Source of the DNA: Spirochaetia bacterium
GTDB taxonomy: Bacteria > Spirochaetota > Leptospiria > Leptospirales > Leptonemataceae
Reading direction: 5' to 3'
Assembly (NCBI GenBank): GCA_021413825.1
Contig: JAIOPQ010000021.1
Coordinates: 1 to 64,000 of the forward strand
Length of the DNA stretch: 64,000 bases
The first letter of the stretch is position 1. The number at the start of each line of letters is the position of its first letter. Under the pieces are notes generated by a model. It was given only the letters and a program-made list of their open reading frames with translations, ran no database searches and was not told the origin of the DNA. Of this stretch, positions 23,288 to 32,549 are shown one piece after another. The position numbers and the translations under genes were made by a program.

Positions 23288-25606
23288 CTATGGGCTGACG
23301 CAGCGTACAGGCCCCCAGCCGCTGCCACCATTACGGTCCAGCCCAGTTCCGGCCCCATTGGAGGAGACCAGGCCATACTGCCGGGTAGGATTATACTGAT
23401 TCGTGGTCGAACTCCAATACTCACCGACTGTACCAGGGAATTCCGGAAATACGAACGGTGCGGATGTGGCTGAAGTATCTACGATTGATTTGAGTTCTTT
23501 GATTGTAGGAACCCGCCAGATTCTGCCGTCCAGCGCAAGGTTGCTGCAATAGCTTACGGCCGGATCAAAGAGCATAATGTTCGTTGCATCGCTGCAATCG
23601 GCTGTCACTTGCCCGGAGGAACATTTTTGCCAGTAGAGCTGGTTCAGCGGATCCCAGATTATGCCATTTGCATTATCAACAAAATTGGCTGGTGCCGCAC
23701 CGGGATTTGGATCCCTGACCAGGAGTGAAACACCGGACGTCCCGATCGGCGAGGAATCCAGGAACGTGTCCCCGCCAGGGGACATAAACATCATATAGTA
23801 AACGGAAGCTGCCCCAGAAGTCGTGGAAGTCCAATAGAAACGGTTGGCAGCATTCGGGAAAAAACTCGAAGGAAGCGGCGCGCCTTCATAAACCTTAATC
23901 GTGGAGAGTTCTGCAAGAGTGGGAAGCCTCCAGTCCGTGAAGCCTGCGTAGCCAGCATTTGAATTTCTAATATTCATGTCCCTGACGTCTGACCAGGCAG
24001 AAGTCCAATTGTTGATAAAGATGGAGCCCGTACAGGATACGCCCGACCACGTTTGAGTTGTGGGACATACCATCCACATCAACCCCGTGCGCGAATCGGT
24101 CACTACAGCATCCATTGGGTAGGCCGCATTGGGGGCTGAAGGACCGCTCAAGAGCATGGGCAGAGGCCCGGATGGATTCAAACCATTTTGCCCGGTTCCA
24201 GCGCAGGGAATGGCCGATCCCGCAGCGTCATAGCATAGAGTCTGCCGGGTTTCTGTTACCGGGAAACGTCGCTTAGCCTGCATGCCCGTGCGAAAACTGC
24301 CCGATGGTAGTCCAGACACTGCATTGGCGGCCAGATCCTGTAACCCCACAAGCGACCAGGTGACGTTCGCATTCTCGACTGGATAGAGCTTAACCTGAAG
24401 GCTCTGACTGGTAATCCAGGTAGCATTCTCAGGACATGAGACGGTAGCACCCTGGTAGGTCACGCTCACCGGGCAAATATATGGGCTCATCGGTTCGCTG
24501 AAGTTAACCAGGAAGGTCATGCTTTCTGGATCCACTGTACCAGAAGGTACAGTAATACTTGTAATCGTTGGAAGGGTATTGTCGCGAGTGAAGGTTTTAG
24601 TTGTGGAGCCAACCAGGCCCGCAGTATTTTGAACGCAGAGAGCAACATCGTTAGGGCCCGCTACAAAGTTTGAAGTCATGACAGCTCCAGAGAAACTAAT
24701 GCTGCGATTCAGTAGACCATTCAGTGTGGCAATGGAAGACGTAGCCAGGAGAGTGCCTGAACAATCACCCATGTGCAGGGTTGCTGTACCTTTAACATTG
24801 GATTTGTAACTGAAGGAAACACTTCCAGTTGAAACCGCCTGCGAGGCGGGGCTAACGGAATTCAGGGTAATCACAGGAAGAACGGTATCAACCGTGTAAC
24901 TGGCCGTCGCAACAATGCTCTGATTTCCTGCCTTATCCATGATCTTGAAACGGTAGGCTGTGGTCGCAGAATCTGGGGGATTAAAGGGTCCTGTGTATTC
25001 GGTTCCAACAAGGACACCATTTAGATCCATGGAGGGATCAGCACCAATTCGCATAGCGGCCAATCCGCATCCGGATCCGCCTGGATCTGTGCACGAAACA
25101 GAAATTGTAGGCTGGTTTGAATATGCCCCGGCGCCTGGAGTAACTGTAACCGTTGGAGCATCGTCATCGCGAATCACGAACGCAGTCTTCTCGCCAAAAC
25201 CCCCGGTCGTACTTGTAACGCGCACGCAGACGGGAGTAGCACCAGGAGCATAGCTGCCGGCAGAAATAGGGAGCGTAATGTCCTGACCTGGAGTTGCATA
25301 ATCGCCCTGCGTGAGCAACGTTCCAGTTTCACAATCGGTCGAAAGTCTAACTATATATTTACCGGCCTGGCTGGCATTCCAGGTGAATTGTGCAGTATTC
25401 CTTGCACCGGCTGTTGTACTTACGTACACATTCGGACCTGTAACAAAGGTTATTTCAGGGGACGCAATAACGGAAGCTTGCGAAAATGGAATGAGGAGTT
25501 TTATGGTTTCGGAAGGTGCATTTCCTCGTACGCAATGACTTAGTACCACGGGGAAAAGAAGGAGTGATACCTTCCAGATAAATGAGTGCAACGTCCTGAT
25601 TCGCAT
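23288..25606 (-). CDS. Large DUF1566 (Lcl) lipoprotein with Ig-like repeats
   Basis: 772 residues from the ATG at 25606, chosen because GGAGGG lies 5 bases upstream; an ATG at 25618 would contain that site. Signal peptide with lipobox VLSHC. The mature part has Calx-beta-like and Ig-like beta-domains (VTPGAGAYSNQPTISVSCTDPGGSGC, ITSITVPSGTVDPESMTFLVNFSEPM) and two C-terminal DUF1566 units, GLMWMVCP...GFTDWRLPTLAELSTI and GIIWDPLNQLYWQKC...GRIWRVPTIKELKSI, the second closing WGPVRCV. DUF1566 is the C-terminal module of Legionella Lcl adhesin and is expanded in Leptospira. Probably surface-exposed; adhesion is inferred. Confidence 0.85.
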   Translation of the reverse strand: MRIRTLHSFIWKVSLLLFPVVLSHCVRGNAPSETIKLLIPFSQASVIASPEITFVTGPNVYVSTTAGARNTAQFTWNASQAGKYIVRLSTDCETGTLLTQGDYATPGQDITLPISAGSYAPGATPVCVRVTSTTGGFGEKTAFVIRDDDAPTVTVTPGAGAYSNQPTISVSCTDPGGSGCGLAAMRIGADPSMDLNGVLVGTEYTGPFNPPDSATTAYRFKIMDKAGNQSIVATASYTVDTVLPVITLNSVSPASQAVSTGSVSFSYKSNVKGTATLHMGDCSGTLLATSSIATLNGLLNRSISFSGAVMTSNFVAGPNDVALCVQNTAGLVGSTTKTFTRDNTLPTITSITVPSGTVDPESMTFLVNFSEPMSPYICPVSVTYQGATVSCPENATWITSQSLQVKLYPVENANVTWSLVGLQDLAANAVSGLPSGSFRTGMQAKRRFPVTETRQTLCYDAAGSAIPCAGTGQNGLNPSGPLPMLLSGPSAPNAAYPMDAVVTDSRTGLMWMVCPTTQTWSGVSCTGSIFINNWTSAWSDVRDMNIRNSNAGYAGFTDWRLPTLAELSTIKVYEGAPLPSSFFPNAANRFYWTSTTSGAASVYYMMFMSPGGDTFLDSSPIGTSGVSLLVRDPNPGAAPANFVDNANGIIWDPLNQLYWQKCSSGQVTADCSDATNIMLFDPAVSYCSNLALDGRIWRVPTIKELKSIVDTSATSAPFVFPEFPGTVGEYWSSTTNQYNPTRQYGLVSSNGAGTGLDRNGGSGWGPVRCVSP

Positions 25607-25812
25607 AAAACCCTCCATGCTCGATCACAATGTCGCACAGAAGAGATTCGATTACAATGGGATGAGGATGTACGGGCGCGAAATCAGAATGAACCGGACG
25701 TTTCGCGCAGGGATTAGTTAAGAATCAGACGTCAACCGGTCAGAGACAGCAATCTAAGGGCGAGAAACTACGTACAATGAAACTTAATTCTCGCGATTTC
25801 AAATTCTCTGGC

Positions 25813-26397
25813 CTAAGATCTGAACACGAAGGTAACTCTGAAGCCTTCCAGTCCGCGCTCGTAGCGACCAGGCGTTACAGGCCCAAAGATAGGATCACAT
25901 GAATCAGTTTTAATATGAAAGTCAGCCGGGATCATGCTCTTGATGAAATCCTGGAAGTTGCGCATTCTGAGTTCAAGCTCTTCTCCGTCCCGACCAAAGC
26001 CCGGCGTGATATGCTTGATATTTACAAATTTGTACATTTTCACCAATGATCCGTCTTCCATGATCATTGGAACTGAATCATCCTCGTCTGAATAGAACCC
26101 GTTCTGTTTTGAGAACACATCAAAGTTTTGTAAGAATTTTTCTGAATGATATAAATGATACAGCTCTTCATAACAGCGCAGACCTTTCTTGTATTGATAG
26201 GCGCGCGCTGGCTCATCACCCATTGTATATTCCACAATCATGTCTAGAATTGAAACGACGCTGCGCGCAATTTCATCCGGTAAATTTTCAAAGATTCTGA
26301 ACATTGGCTTGCCCAGGATATCCAGCGAAAAAACGACCCGGCGTAGTTGCTTGTCGTCATAGGAATCGAGCAGAGTTGTCAGGTAGTCATTGTTCAT
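25813..26397 (-). CDS. Conserved-looking protein of unknown function
   Basis: 194 residues, no signal peptide or membrane segment. The first half is helical (DKQLRRVVFSLDILGKPMFRIFENLPDEIARSVVSILDMIVEYTMGDEPARAY) with a Tyr-rich stretch (YEELYHLYHSEKF). The second half is alpha/beta and ends in RYERGLEGFRVTFVFRS. I do not recognise a family. It lies 36 bases upstream of nothing on its own strand except the 3' side of the permease gene, which precedes it in the same direction, so the two may be cotranscribed. Confidence 0.6.
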   Translation of the reverse strand: MNNDYLTTLLDSYDDKQLRRVVFSLDILGKPMFRIFENLPDEIARSVVSILDMIVEYTMGDEPARAYQYKKGLRCYEELYHLYHSEKFLQNFDVFSKQNGFYSDEDDSVPMIMEDGSLVKMYKFVNIKHITPGFGRDGEELELRMRNFQDFIKSMIPADFHIKTDSCDPIFGPVTPGRYERGLEGFRVTFVFRS

Positions 26398-26433
26398 TTT
26401 CTTTTCTCCATCATGATTATTCGACGAGACAAT

Positions 26434-28113
26434 TTAAGATCTGAGCGACGCATTATTTCCTTTGCGTGCAGCATACAGTATTGGGAATAGCGCGGCCATC
26501 AAAACGTAGCATAGCGCGAATTCATAGGGAATGGAAAGCGCGCGCGGTGGCAGGCCCGCGCTGGCAAGATCCCACGGAAAATACAAACGACCACCCGCAA
26601 CCGAATGCATGAAACCAAAAAGTGTAAACACTGCGGCCACGATCATTGTAATGCTCGCTGATATAAACTTTCTGTCTATCAAATAGGCTACAGTCGCACT
26701 CCATACCATCGATGTTAAAATCGCTCCCTGCCCCAGGGCCCCCAGTATAAAAAATTCCTTTAAAACATCAGGTGGAATAATCCCGGCAAGGCCTTCCCCA
26801 ATTGCTTTTGCCTTTTCAACCGGCAGAGTTGCCAGCTGCGCCTGCAAAGCTGCGGCAATTCCCTGGACCGGAAAGATCACCATCTGCAATTTCACCAGGG
26901 TGTAGCTTAGAATTGCAGGAATCAGAGCAAATCCCAGAGCAAAATAATGATTCTGCGGTGTAAGTCTAAACGACAGTGCAAGGATTTCAAGACCAACAAA
27001 AATCAAGATAGGGCTAACTGCAGCTTCTGGGATTAGATCGACTATAAAACCCACAATTCCAAGGGCAGCGCCCAGACCCACGGCAAGCCCGGTGAACAGT
27101 GTGTATGCGCTGCGTGCTCCCATCTGTCTGTATGCTGAATGGCCGATGTATGGCACAGTCTGTGCAACTCCACCGCAAATGCCAGCAACCAGCGTCGCTC
27201 CGGCCTCTGTAAGCAGGATATCGCGCGTTTTGAAATCATCGCCTACGAGCCGAGCCCCTTCTGTTACATTGATTCCGCCTACAACCGTTAACAATCCAAA
27301 TGGAATAGCCACGGGCAAGTAAGGCAGCACACGACCAAACACTTCAGAAAAGGCGGCTAACGTTGGAACTGGAGGAAGAAAACGAATTCCGGAGAATTCA
27401 GGAAATCCATGATACGGGTGAATTCCAGCATTAGAAATCAAGCCCAGTCTGCCCAGGCCATAGTAGAGAAAAACACCAAGGATCACGGCAACCGCAGCAC
27501 CGGGCAGGCGAAAGGGCAGTTCATGCCTGGCTATCAAAGCGAATGTCAGGACAGCAAGTGCCATCAAACCTACAAATGGCATATCGTAGATTTTGATCAG
27601 TGGGTTTGCTGCAAGCCATGTGATACCAACGCCTGCAAGCGATCCGAGCAATGCAGCAGTCGGAACGATTTTCTGAATCCTGGATCCAATGAAAGAAAAG
27701 AGGACTTTTACAAAACCCATCCAGATCATCGCAGCCATGCCAACATGCCAGGCTGTAAGGCCGGCCTGGGCCTGATCCATACCTTCTGCGCGCGCTGCGA
27801 TAAATGCGGGTCCCAGTACTACAAACGCCATACCAACCGTTGATGGTGTATCCAGTCCAAGGGGCATTGCTGTTACAGGCTGGCCTGTGCGGCGCGAGAG
27901 GCGAATGGCCATGATGCTGTAAATGACGTCACCGAATAAAACTCCAAGCGCTGTTCCGGGTAGAATTCGCTCAAAAATGATTTCCCGCGGAAATCCAAAC
28001 CCGAGCAGGATTCCGGAAAGCAAGACCAGATTTACAATGTTGTCCAGGAAGAGGGCGAAGAATGCGTTCCAATCGCCAGAGGCTGCCCAGGGAAGGGCCT
28101 TCTTTTCAGTCAT
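26434..28113 (-). CDS. NCS2-like nucleobase/anion permease
   Basis: 559 residues from the ATG at 28113; the frame is open to a TTG at 28152 but those residues are not conserved-looking. A polytopic inner-membrane protein with about 12-14 helices. The N-terminal NALFLDNIVNLVLLSGILLGF-like region, GLDTPSTVGMAFVVLGPAF and the FxxR/GGxNVTEGARLVGDDFKTRDILLTEAGATLVAGICGGVAQTVPYIGHSAYRQMGARSAYT core match the xanthine/uracil permease superfamily (7+7 inverted repeat). Substrate unknown; purines are a guess. No Shine-Dalgarno is obvious at 28113. Divergent from the metallo-hydrolase operon. Confidence 0.75.
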   Translation of the reverse strand: MTEKKALPWAASGDWNAFFALFLDNIVNLVLLSGILLGFGFPREIIFERILPGTALGVLFGDVIYSIMAIRLSRRTGQPVTAMPLGLDTPSTVGMAFVVLGPAFIAARAEGMDQAQAGLTAWHVGMAAMIWMGFVKVLFSFIGSRIQKIVPTAALLGSLAGVGITWLAANPLIKIYDMPFVGLMALAVLTFALIARHELPFRLPGAAVAVILGVFLYYGLGRLGLISNAGIHPYHGFPEFSGIRFLPPVPTLAAFSEVFGRVLPYLPVAIPFGLLTVVGGINVTEGARLVGDDFKTRDILLTEAGATLVAGICGGVAQTVPYIGHSAYRQMGARSAYTLFTGLAVGLGAALGIVGFIVDLIPEAAVSPILIFVGLEILALSFRLTPQNHYFALGFALIPAILSYTLVKLQMVIFPVQGIAAALQAQLATLPVEKAKAIGEGLAGIIPPDVLKEFFILGALGQGAILTSMVWSATVAYLIDRKFISASITMIVAAVFTLFGFMHSVAGGRLYFPWDLASAGLPPRALSIPYEFALCYVLMAALFPILYAARKGNNASLRS

Positions 28114-28199
28114 GAGACTGCGTGTGATTGTGACTGGAATACGCAACTGCAAAACGAATGCTTGACTGGTCCTCGCAGAAACATTTCTTTCGGGATATG

Positions 28200-29258
28200 G
28201 CAGTTACAAACGCCTTCTCACCCATCCGGGATTTTACTTCCGCGCGCGGCCTTCCCCATCCCTCCGATCGCCTGACGGAGATTCGCAAAAAATCCAGAAT
28301 CTTTCGCGAGCGCATGCTGAATGGACCAAGCGCTGCCTTCTATAAGACCGTGGATCTAGTTCGGGTACCCTACCCGACCAGGTACGGGTTGCTCAATGCA
28401 TTCTCGCTGCCAGTGCCAATGATGCATATTCTCAATCGCCTATATATTGTGCAGTTCAAGTCAAAGGGAAGACTCAAAACACTCTTATTCTCACCATCCG
28501 ATATAGAAGCAAACGGGGAGACTCCATTCTTTAAACGACTCTCCGGGTCATTTGGTCCGCTTGAACCTATTGGCAAAAAATTCCTGGCTCCCATTCTTTC
28601 AACAGTGGAAAATGCGCTGCAAACAATTGGAATCAAACCGGAACAGATAGATTACATTTCATACGATCATCTGCATACACAGGATTTACGGAAGTGGTTG
28701 GGCACATCGAGTAAACCAGCTTATTTTCCAAACGCCAAACTTCTAATCATGGAACAGGAATGGATTTCGACAGGCGGTTTGATTGGCCCTCAACTGGACT
28801 GGTACTGTCCCAACGGCATAGAGGGAATTTCTCCAAAAAAGATCATCCTGCTCAAAGGCGATACAATGCTGGGAGATGGAGTTGCATTGATTGCAACTCC
28901 AGGCCATACAGAAGGAAATCACTCGCTCGTAGTCCGAACAGAGGAAGGCGTACTCGTTTCAAGTGAAAATGGAGTGAGCGCCGATAACTACGCGCCGTTG
29001 GCGTCTAGAATTCCTGGCGTAAAAAAATATGCTAAGAACACAGCAATGGAAGTAGTATTGAACGGAAATACGTTGGAAGGTGCTCTCAATCAGTACATCT
29101 CAATGGTTCAAGAAAAAGAAATTGCTGGGCCGTCTAAAAGAAATCCGGAATTCTACAACGTAGTTCCCTCATCCGAACTCACGCCTTACTGGGGCTTTCC
29201 AGGGATCAGTCCAACGTTTACGTTTGGACCGCTGGAGTTTGGAAAGGTTGTTATATGA
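28200..29258 (+). CDS. Metallo-beta-lactamase-fold hydrolase
   Basis: 352 residues from the ATG at 28200; an upstream in-frame ATG at 28158 adds 14 residues but crowds the divergent permease start. It has YISYDHLHTQDLRKWLG, the position of the HxHxDH metal motif in reduced form (DHLHTQD), then ATPGHTEGNHSLVV with the third metal His. Only part of the metal site is standard, so activity is uncertain. It is the first gene of a four-gene operon (hydrolase, SDR, two small membrane-associated proteins) with 4-base overlaps. The operon's pathway is unknown; lipid or polyester metabolism would fit SDR plus hydrolase but is only a guess. Confidence 0.75.
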   Translation, partial: AVTNAFSPIRDFTSARGLPHPSDRLTEIRKKSRIFRERMLNGPSAAFYKTVDLVRVPYPTRYGLLNAFSLPVPMMHILNRLYIVQFKSKGRLKTLLFSPSDIEANGETPFFKRLSGSFGPLEPIGKKFLAPILSTVENALQTIGIKPEQIDYISYDHLHTQDLRKWLGTSSKPAYFPNAKLLIMEQEWISTGGLIGPQLDWYCPNGIEGISPKKIILLKGDTMLGDGVALIATPGHTEGNHSLVVRTEEGVLVSSENGVSADNYAPLASRIPGVKKYAKNTAMEVVLNGNTLEGALNQYISMVQEKEIAGPSKRNPEFYNVVPSSELTPYWGFPGISPTFTFGPLEFGKVVI

Positions 29259-30070
29259 AAGATAGCGTTGTACTTATCACCGGTGCTGCAGGCGGAATTG
29301 GACGTTATTTGACAGGGGCATTTCTTAATTCTGGTTCGTCAGTAGTAGCATGCGATCTGGACGCAAAAGCAATCGAGAAAATTGCAAAGGCCCAAAAGTG
29401 GGATCGTAAGAATCTAAAGATTGAAAAACTAGATGTCCGCAGTGAGAAACAATGGCAGAGTGCAATCAAGTCAGCGCGTAAAGCCTGGGGTAAACTTGAC
29501 ATACTTATCAACAATGCTGGCTATCTGCTTCCTGGTTATGTTCACACCCTGGACGAAAAGATCATAGATTTACATTTGAACATCAATGCCAAAGGCGTGA
29601 TGCTTGGAACTGCGGCGGCCGCACGCGTTATGCTTGAGCAACGGCATGGCCATATCATCAATATAGCGTCGCTTGCAGGCATAGCTGGAATTCCTGGCAT
29701 CAGCGCCTACTCTGCTTCCAAGCATGCTGTGCGTGGTTTTACGCTGGCCGCTTCACAAGAACTGAGAGCAAAGGGCGTATATGTTACAGTGATTTGCCCT
29801 GATGCTGTCCAGACCCCAATGCTTGATTTACAAAAGGATTATGCAGAAGCGGCGCTCACATTTTCCGGCGGCAAAGTCCTGACCCCGGCAGACGTAGAAG
29901 GTGCAATCCGCACAGCCCTCTTGAAAAAGTCCCGTGAGATAACGATTCCCGGAAGCCGAGGAATGCTTGCCAAAATTGCTTCTGCATTTCCTGCTTTCAC
30001 TTCGACCTTTGCAAGCATCATGGAAAAGCAAGGGAAGCGCAATCAGAGCAAGTTCAGGAAACAATCATGA
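29255..30070 (+). CDS. Short-chain dehydrogenase/reductase
   Basis: 271 residues. Classical SDR fold: cofactor loop ITGAAGGIGRYL, ACDLD after beta-2 (Asp suggests NAD preference), NNAGYLLPG, active Ser in INIASLAG, and catalytic YSASKHA (Tyr/Lys). C-terminal substrate loop PDAVQTPMLDLQ, and a hydrophobic C-terminal segment (GMLAKIASAFPAFTSTFASIM) that may touch membrane. Oxidises or reduces an alcohol/ketone whose identity is unknown. Its ATG overlaps the previous stop (ATGA) and its own stop overlaps the next start. Confidence 0.88.
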   Translation: MKDSVVLITGAAGGIGRYLTGAFLNSGSSVVACDLDAKAIEKIAKAQKWDRKNLKIEKLDVRSEKQWQSAIKSARKAWGKLDILINNAGYLLPGYVHTLDEKIIDLHLNINAKGVMLGTAAAARVMLEQRHGHIINIASLAGIAGIPGISAYSASKHAVRGFTLAASQELRAKGVYVTVICPDAVQTPMLDLQKDYAEAALTFSGGKVLTPADVEGAIRTALLKKSREITIPGSRGMLAKIASAFPAFTSTFASIMEKQGKRNQSKFRKQS

Positions 30071-30384
30071 GCGAATTAGAAAAACCGGAAAAAGGTTCTA
30101 ACCTTTTACAGTCGATGGGTGAGGGTCTGACGAATATCGCAGACAGTCTAACCGGCAGACATCTGGAGAATCGCATACGCGAGTATACTGAGCTTTACGC
30201 GGATGTATTGCTTGGATTGCATCGCGATCTGAGAAACCTCGAGGCCCGGGCAGAATCACTGCCAGATAAAAAACAATTTGAATCGATGATGGCCAGCATG
30301 CAACTAACTCGCAAGCTGCTTGTAGTATCCATCTGTATCTCGCTTGCAAGCATCGGAGGGTTTCTCTGGATACTCCTTCGATAA
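30067..30384 (+). CDS. Small C-terminally membrane-anchored protein, unknown function
   Basis: 105 residues. Soluble N-terminal part with an amphipathic coiled segment (LENRIREYTELYADVLLGLHRDLRNLEARAESLP), then one membrane helix at the C-terminus (LLVVSICISLASIGGFLWILL). No family recognised. It overlaps the SDR by 4 bases and the next gene by about 19 bases, so it is part of that operon. The tail-anchored layout suggests a scaffold or partner for the operon's enzymes at the membrane. Confidence 0.65.
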   Translation: MSELEKPEKGSNLLQSMGEGLTNIADSLTGRHLENRIREYTELYADVLLGLHRDLRNLEARAESLPDKKQFESMMASMQLTRKLLVVSICISLASIGGFLWILLR

Positions 30385-30728
30385 AAGATAAACTCAAAGA
30401 ACTGGACGATCGCCGCGGACACAGCGATAAATTTCAGTCTGTTGCGGAGAAATACAGCGCACCTGAACCGCGCGAACAAGGATTTCTACGCACCACCATT
30501 AACAAAGCCGGCGGAGCTTTATTTCACATGGGCCTGATGAAGGTTGCTATGCGTTTTTTCCCGGGACTGGCCGGAGTATTTTCGCCTGTAGTCTCGGTTG
30601 CTTATGAACGTGTGCGCAAAAATACAGATTTACCCGGGATGGTAGACGAAGCCACGGAAAAACTCAAAGACATCCAGCACGAACGTGCGCAGAAAAAAAT
30701 CCTGGAAGATAAAAAAGAACAAAACTAG
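30366..30728 (+). CDS. Small protein with probable CTG start, unknown function
   Basis: The frame from the first ATG (30528) gives only 66 residues, but the same frame runs open with protein-like content back to about 30366: L(M)DTPSIKDKLKELDDRRG...KFQSVAEKYSAPEPREQGFLRTTINKAGGALFHMG. GGAGGG (30355-30360) lies 5 bases before CTG at 30366, while 30528 has no such site. I therefore propose a CTG start, 120 residues. ATA at 30381 is an alternative. The middle is hydrophobic (GGALFHMGLMKVAMRFFPGLAGVFSPVVSVAYERV) and may be membrane-associated; the C-terminus is charged and helical. No family recognised. Confidence 0.55.
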   Translation: MDTPSIKDKLKELDDRRGHSDKFQSVAEKYSAPEPREQGFLRTTINKAGGALFHMGLMKVAMRFFPGLAGVFSPVVSVAYERVRKNTDLPGMVDEATEKLKDIQHERAQKKILEDKKEQN

Positions 30729-30768
30729 TTCTCAGAATTTCCCAATCAATTCCTCATTCTGACAAAAC

Positions 30769-31428
30769 TCATTGCTCCGCGCAATAGATTCCACGGGTAG
30801 TTGTATTGCAAGCGGTCTGCGAGAGCGTAATCGTTGTTTGACTGGTCGACCCACCTGTTCCGTATCGTCCCTGGGCTCCGCCACTGCCGTCGCTCCATTG
30901 ATTGCAATGAGCGTTTGTAACCCAACCCGTGTTGAACCCTGTATGATACGTTCCTGAATTAGCAATGGGATTGGTCAGTGCTCCAAATGGGAATAGCTTG
31001 TTAGTCCCGGTAGTCATCACACTCAGGCCATCAGGCCTGCGATATGTAGCGGAGGCGTACAGAACCCAGCCCACTTGACCATCACCAACATCAGCGGTCG
31101 TGGTAGCGATGCGTGTAGACCCATCACCCAACATTGCCTTGTACGTTCCGGAGGTTGGTTTATTTCCATCGCTCATGCAACGAGCATCGGCACCGGCAAT
31201 TCCTGTGCTCCCACCAAGGTCACCCAGCCACGCGCCTGCAGTTGCAAAAATGTAGCACAGACCCTGTGCTTTGCACGGGCCTGAAGAGGAAGAAGAAACG
31301 TTCGCAAGTAGAATAGCCGCGAGGGGTCCAGTTGTTTCCGACTGGGAAACCGGAAACCGTTCCGCGCAGGTAGATGTCAGACAAACGGATGCAAGGGCGA
31401 TCAAAATGTTGTATCGAAACGTTTCCAT
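30769..31428 (-). CDS. DUF1554 lectin-like lipoprotein
   Basis: 219 residues. A signal peptide with Cys at CLTSTC is followed by a Ser/Gly linker and a DUF1554 domain (about 55-219): IFATAGAWLGDLGGSTGIAGADARC, YKAMLGDGSTRIATT, HCNQWSDGSGG and a final TTRGIYCAEQ. The domain has a C-type-lectin-like fold and is expanded in Leptospira, where such proteins are surface lipoproteins. It is the strongest single marker for Leptospirales in the window. Ligand unknown. It faces the operon upstream tail to tail. Confidence 0.88.
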   Translation of the reverse strand: METFRYNILIALASVCLTSTCAERFPVSQSETTGPLAAILLANVSSSSSGPCKAQGLCYIFATAGAWLGDLGGSTGIAGADARCMSDGNKPTSGTYKAMLGDGSTRIATTTADVGDGQVGWVLYASATYRRPDGLSVMTTGTNKLFPFGALTNPIANSGTYHTGFNTGWVTNAHCNQWSDGSGGAQGRYGTGGSTSQTTITLSQTACNTTTRGIYCAEQ

Positions 31429-31544
31429 ACGCTAGTTGATAACCGACCCAATAGATTTAACCAGCACTTTTGTATTTGATCCCGGAACTCCTTCTACGTC
31501 TTTTCTTGTAGACGTCAGCGAGGTCGCACCGCACATCCAATCGG

Positions 31545-31964
31545 ATGACTCATCCACGCAAATACGATGATTCCGATACATTGATCAAAACGCTGCGAGA
31601 GATCTGCCTGGCATTTCCAGAAACGTATGAAAAGGAGGCCTGGGGCGAGTGTACGTTTCGCGTGAACAAAGGCACCATGTTTGCCATGACAGATTGCGAT
31701 CACCATGGAAGTGGACACACGGCAGTGTGGGTTAAAGCAAATCCAATGGTTCAGGACATGATGGTAAAATCGGATCCCAAACGATTTTTTGTGCCACCCT
31801 ACATGGGCTCGCAGGGCTGGGTGGGATTTCGTCTGAATGTCAAATCCAAATGGAAAGAAATCACATCAATTTTGCGCGACGGATATGAAATGTCCGTTCC
31901 TCGTAAGATGAAGCAAAATACCCCAAACCATCAGAAAATGGAGACGCATGTGTTCCGTGCTTGA
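31545..31964 (+). CDS. MmcQ/YjbR family protein
   Basis: 139 residues. MmcQ/YjbR fold: LREICLAFPETYEKEAWGECTFRVNKGTMFAMTD, then WVKANPMVQDMMVKSDPKRFFVPPYMGSQGWVGFRLN and a closing helix WKEITSILRDGYEMSVP. These small proteins have a double-wing DNA-binding-like fold of uncertain function. Full length for the family (about 120), with an extra tail of about 20 residues that runs over the start of the next gene, a DUF1697 protein lacking its own N-terminus. The tail probably arose from the deletion that joined the two genes. Confidence 0.8.
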   Translation: MTHPRKYDDSDTLIKTLREICLAFPETYEKEAWGECTFRVNKGTMFAMTDCDHHGSGHTAVWVKANPMVQDMMVKSDPKRFFVPPYMGSQGWVGFRLNVKSKWKEITSILRDGYEMSVPRKMKQNTPNHQKMETHVFRA

Positions 31965-32466
31965 GGACGCTGGATTGATCGAAGTCCAGACCTATATCCA
32001 GAGTGGGAACGTGATTGCAAAATCACACCTGTCCAGAGATGAAATCCAGAAATTGGTTCACCGAGCAATCAAACAAAACTTTGGTGGAGACATAGCAGCC
32101 ATTTCCAGAACAGCAAAGGAATTCCAGGCGATTGTTCCAGCGCATCCATTTGGAAAAGTAGCAACAGAAAAACTTTACTTCACGATTATGCAGTCACCAG
32201 GCAAGCCAGCGCTTGTGAAGGAGTTTTCAGGAAGAGACTACTCACCGGATCAGATTCGAATTAAGAAAGACGTTATCTACACATTATGTGCTACAAAATA
32301 CAGCGACCTGAAGATCAATAACAATGTCATCGAACGCAAACTGGGGATAGCAGCCACTACAAGAAACTACAACACTATGACAAAACTTGCTGAATTGAGT
32401 CAGATTACCGCGTCAAAAACGAAACCAGGAAAAAGCGCAACAGGAAAGTCTTCAAAAACATATTAG
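31948..32466 (+). CDS. DUF1697 family protein lacking the N-terminus (probably broken)
   Basis: 172 residues. The family normally begins with a segment like YIALLRGINVGGxxxxxM, about 22-25 residues before the LLEDxGxxxVxTYIQSGNV stretch. Here the frame begins only at SVLEDAGLIEVQTYIQSGNV, and the sequence upstream encodes the end of the MmcQ-like protein in another frame. The rest is intact (ISRTAKEFQAIVPAHPF, DVIYTLCATKYSDLKINNNVIERKLGIAATTRNYNTMTKLAEL). No RBS precedes the ATG. It is probably a 5'-truncated gene left by a small deletion; product function is unknown in any case. Confidence 0.65.
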   Translation: MCSVLEDAGLIEVQTYIQSGNVIAKSHLSRDEIQKLVHRAIKQNFGGDIAAISRTAKEFQAIVPAHPFGKVATEKLYFTIMQSPGKPALVKEFSGRDYSPDQIRIKKDVIYTLCATKYSDLKINNNVIERKLGIAATTRNYNTMTKLAELSQITASKTKPGKSATGKSSKTY

Positions 32467-32549
32467 CAACGGTGATCTAAATCATTTGTCCGGAGTAAAG
32501 CAGCGCGCGTTTGTGCTAGACCGGGTGGAAGCAGAATCGGAAATATCCC

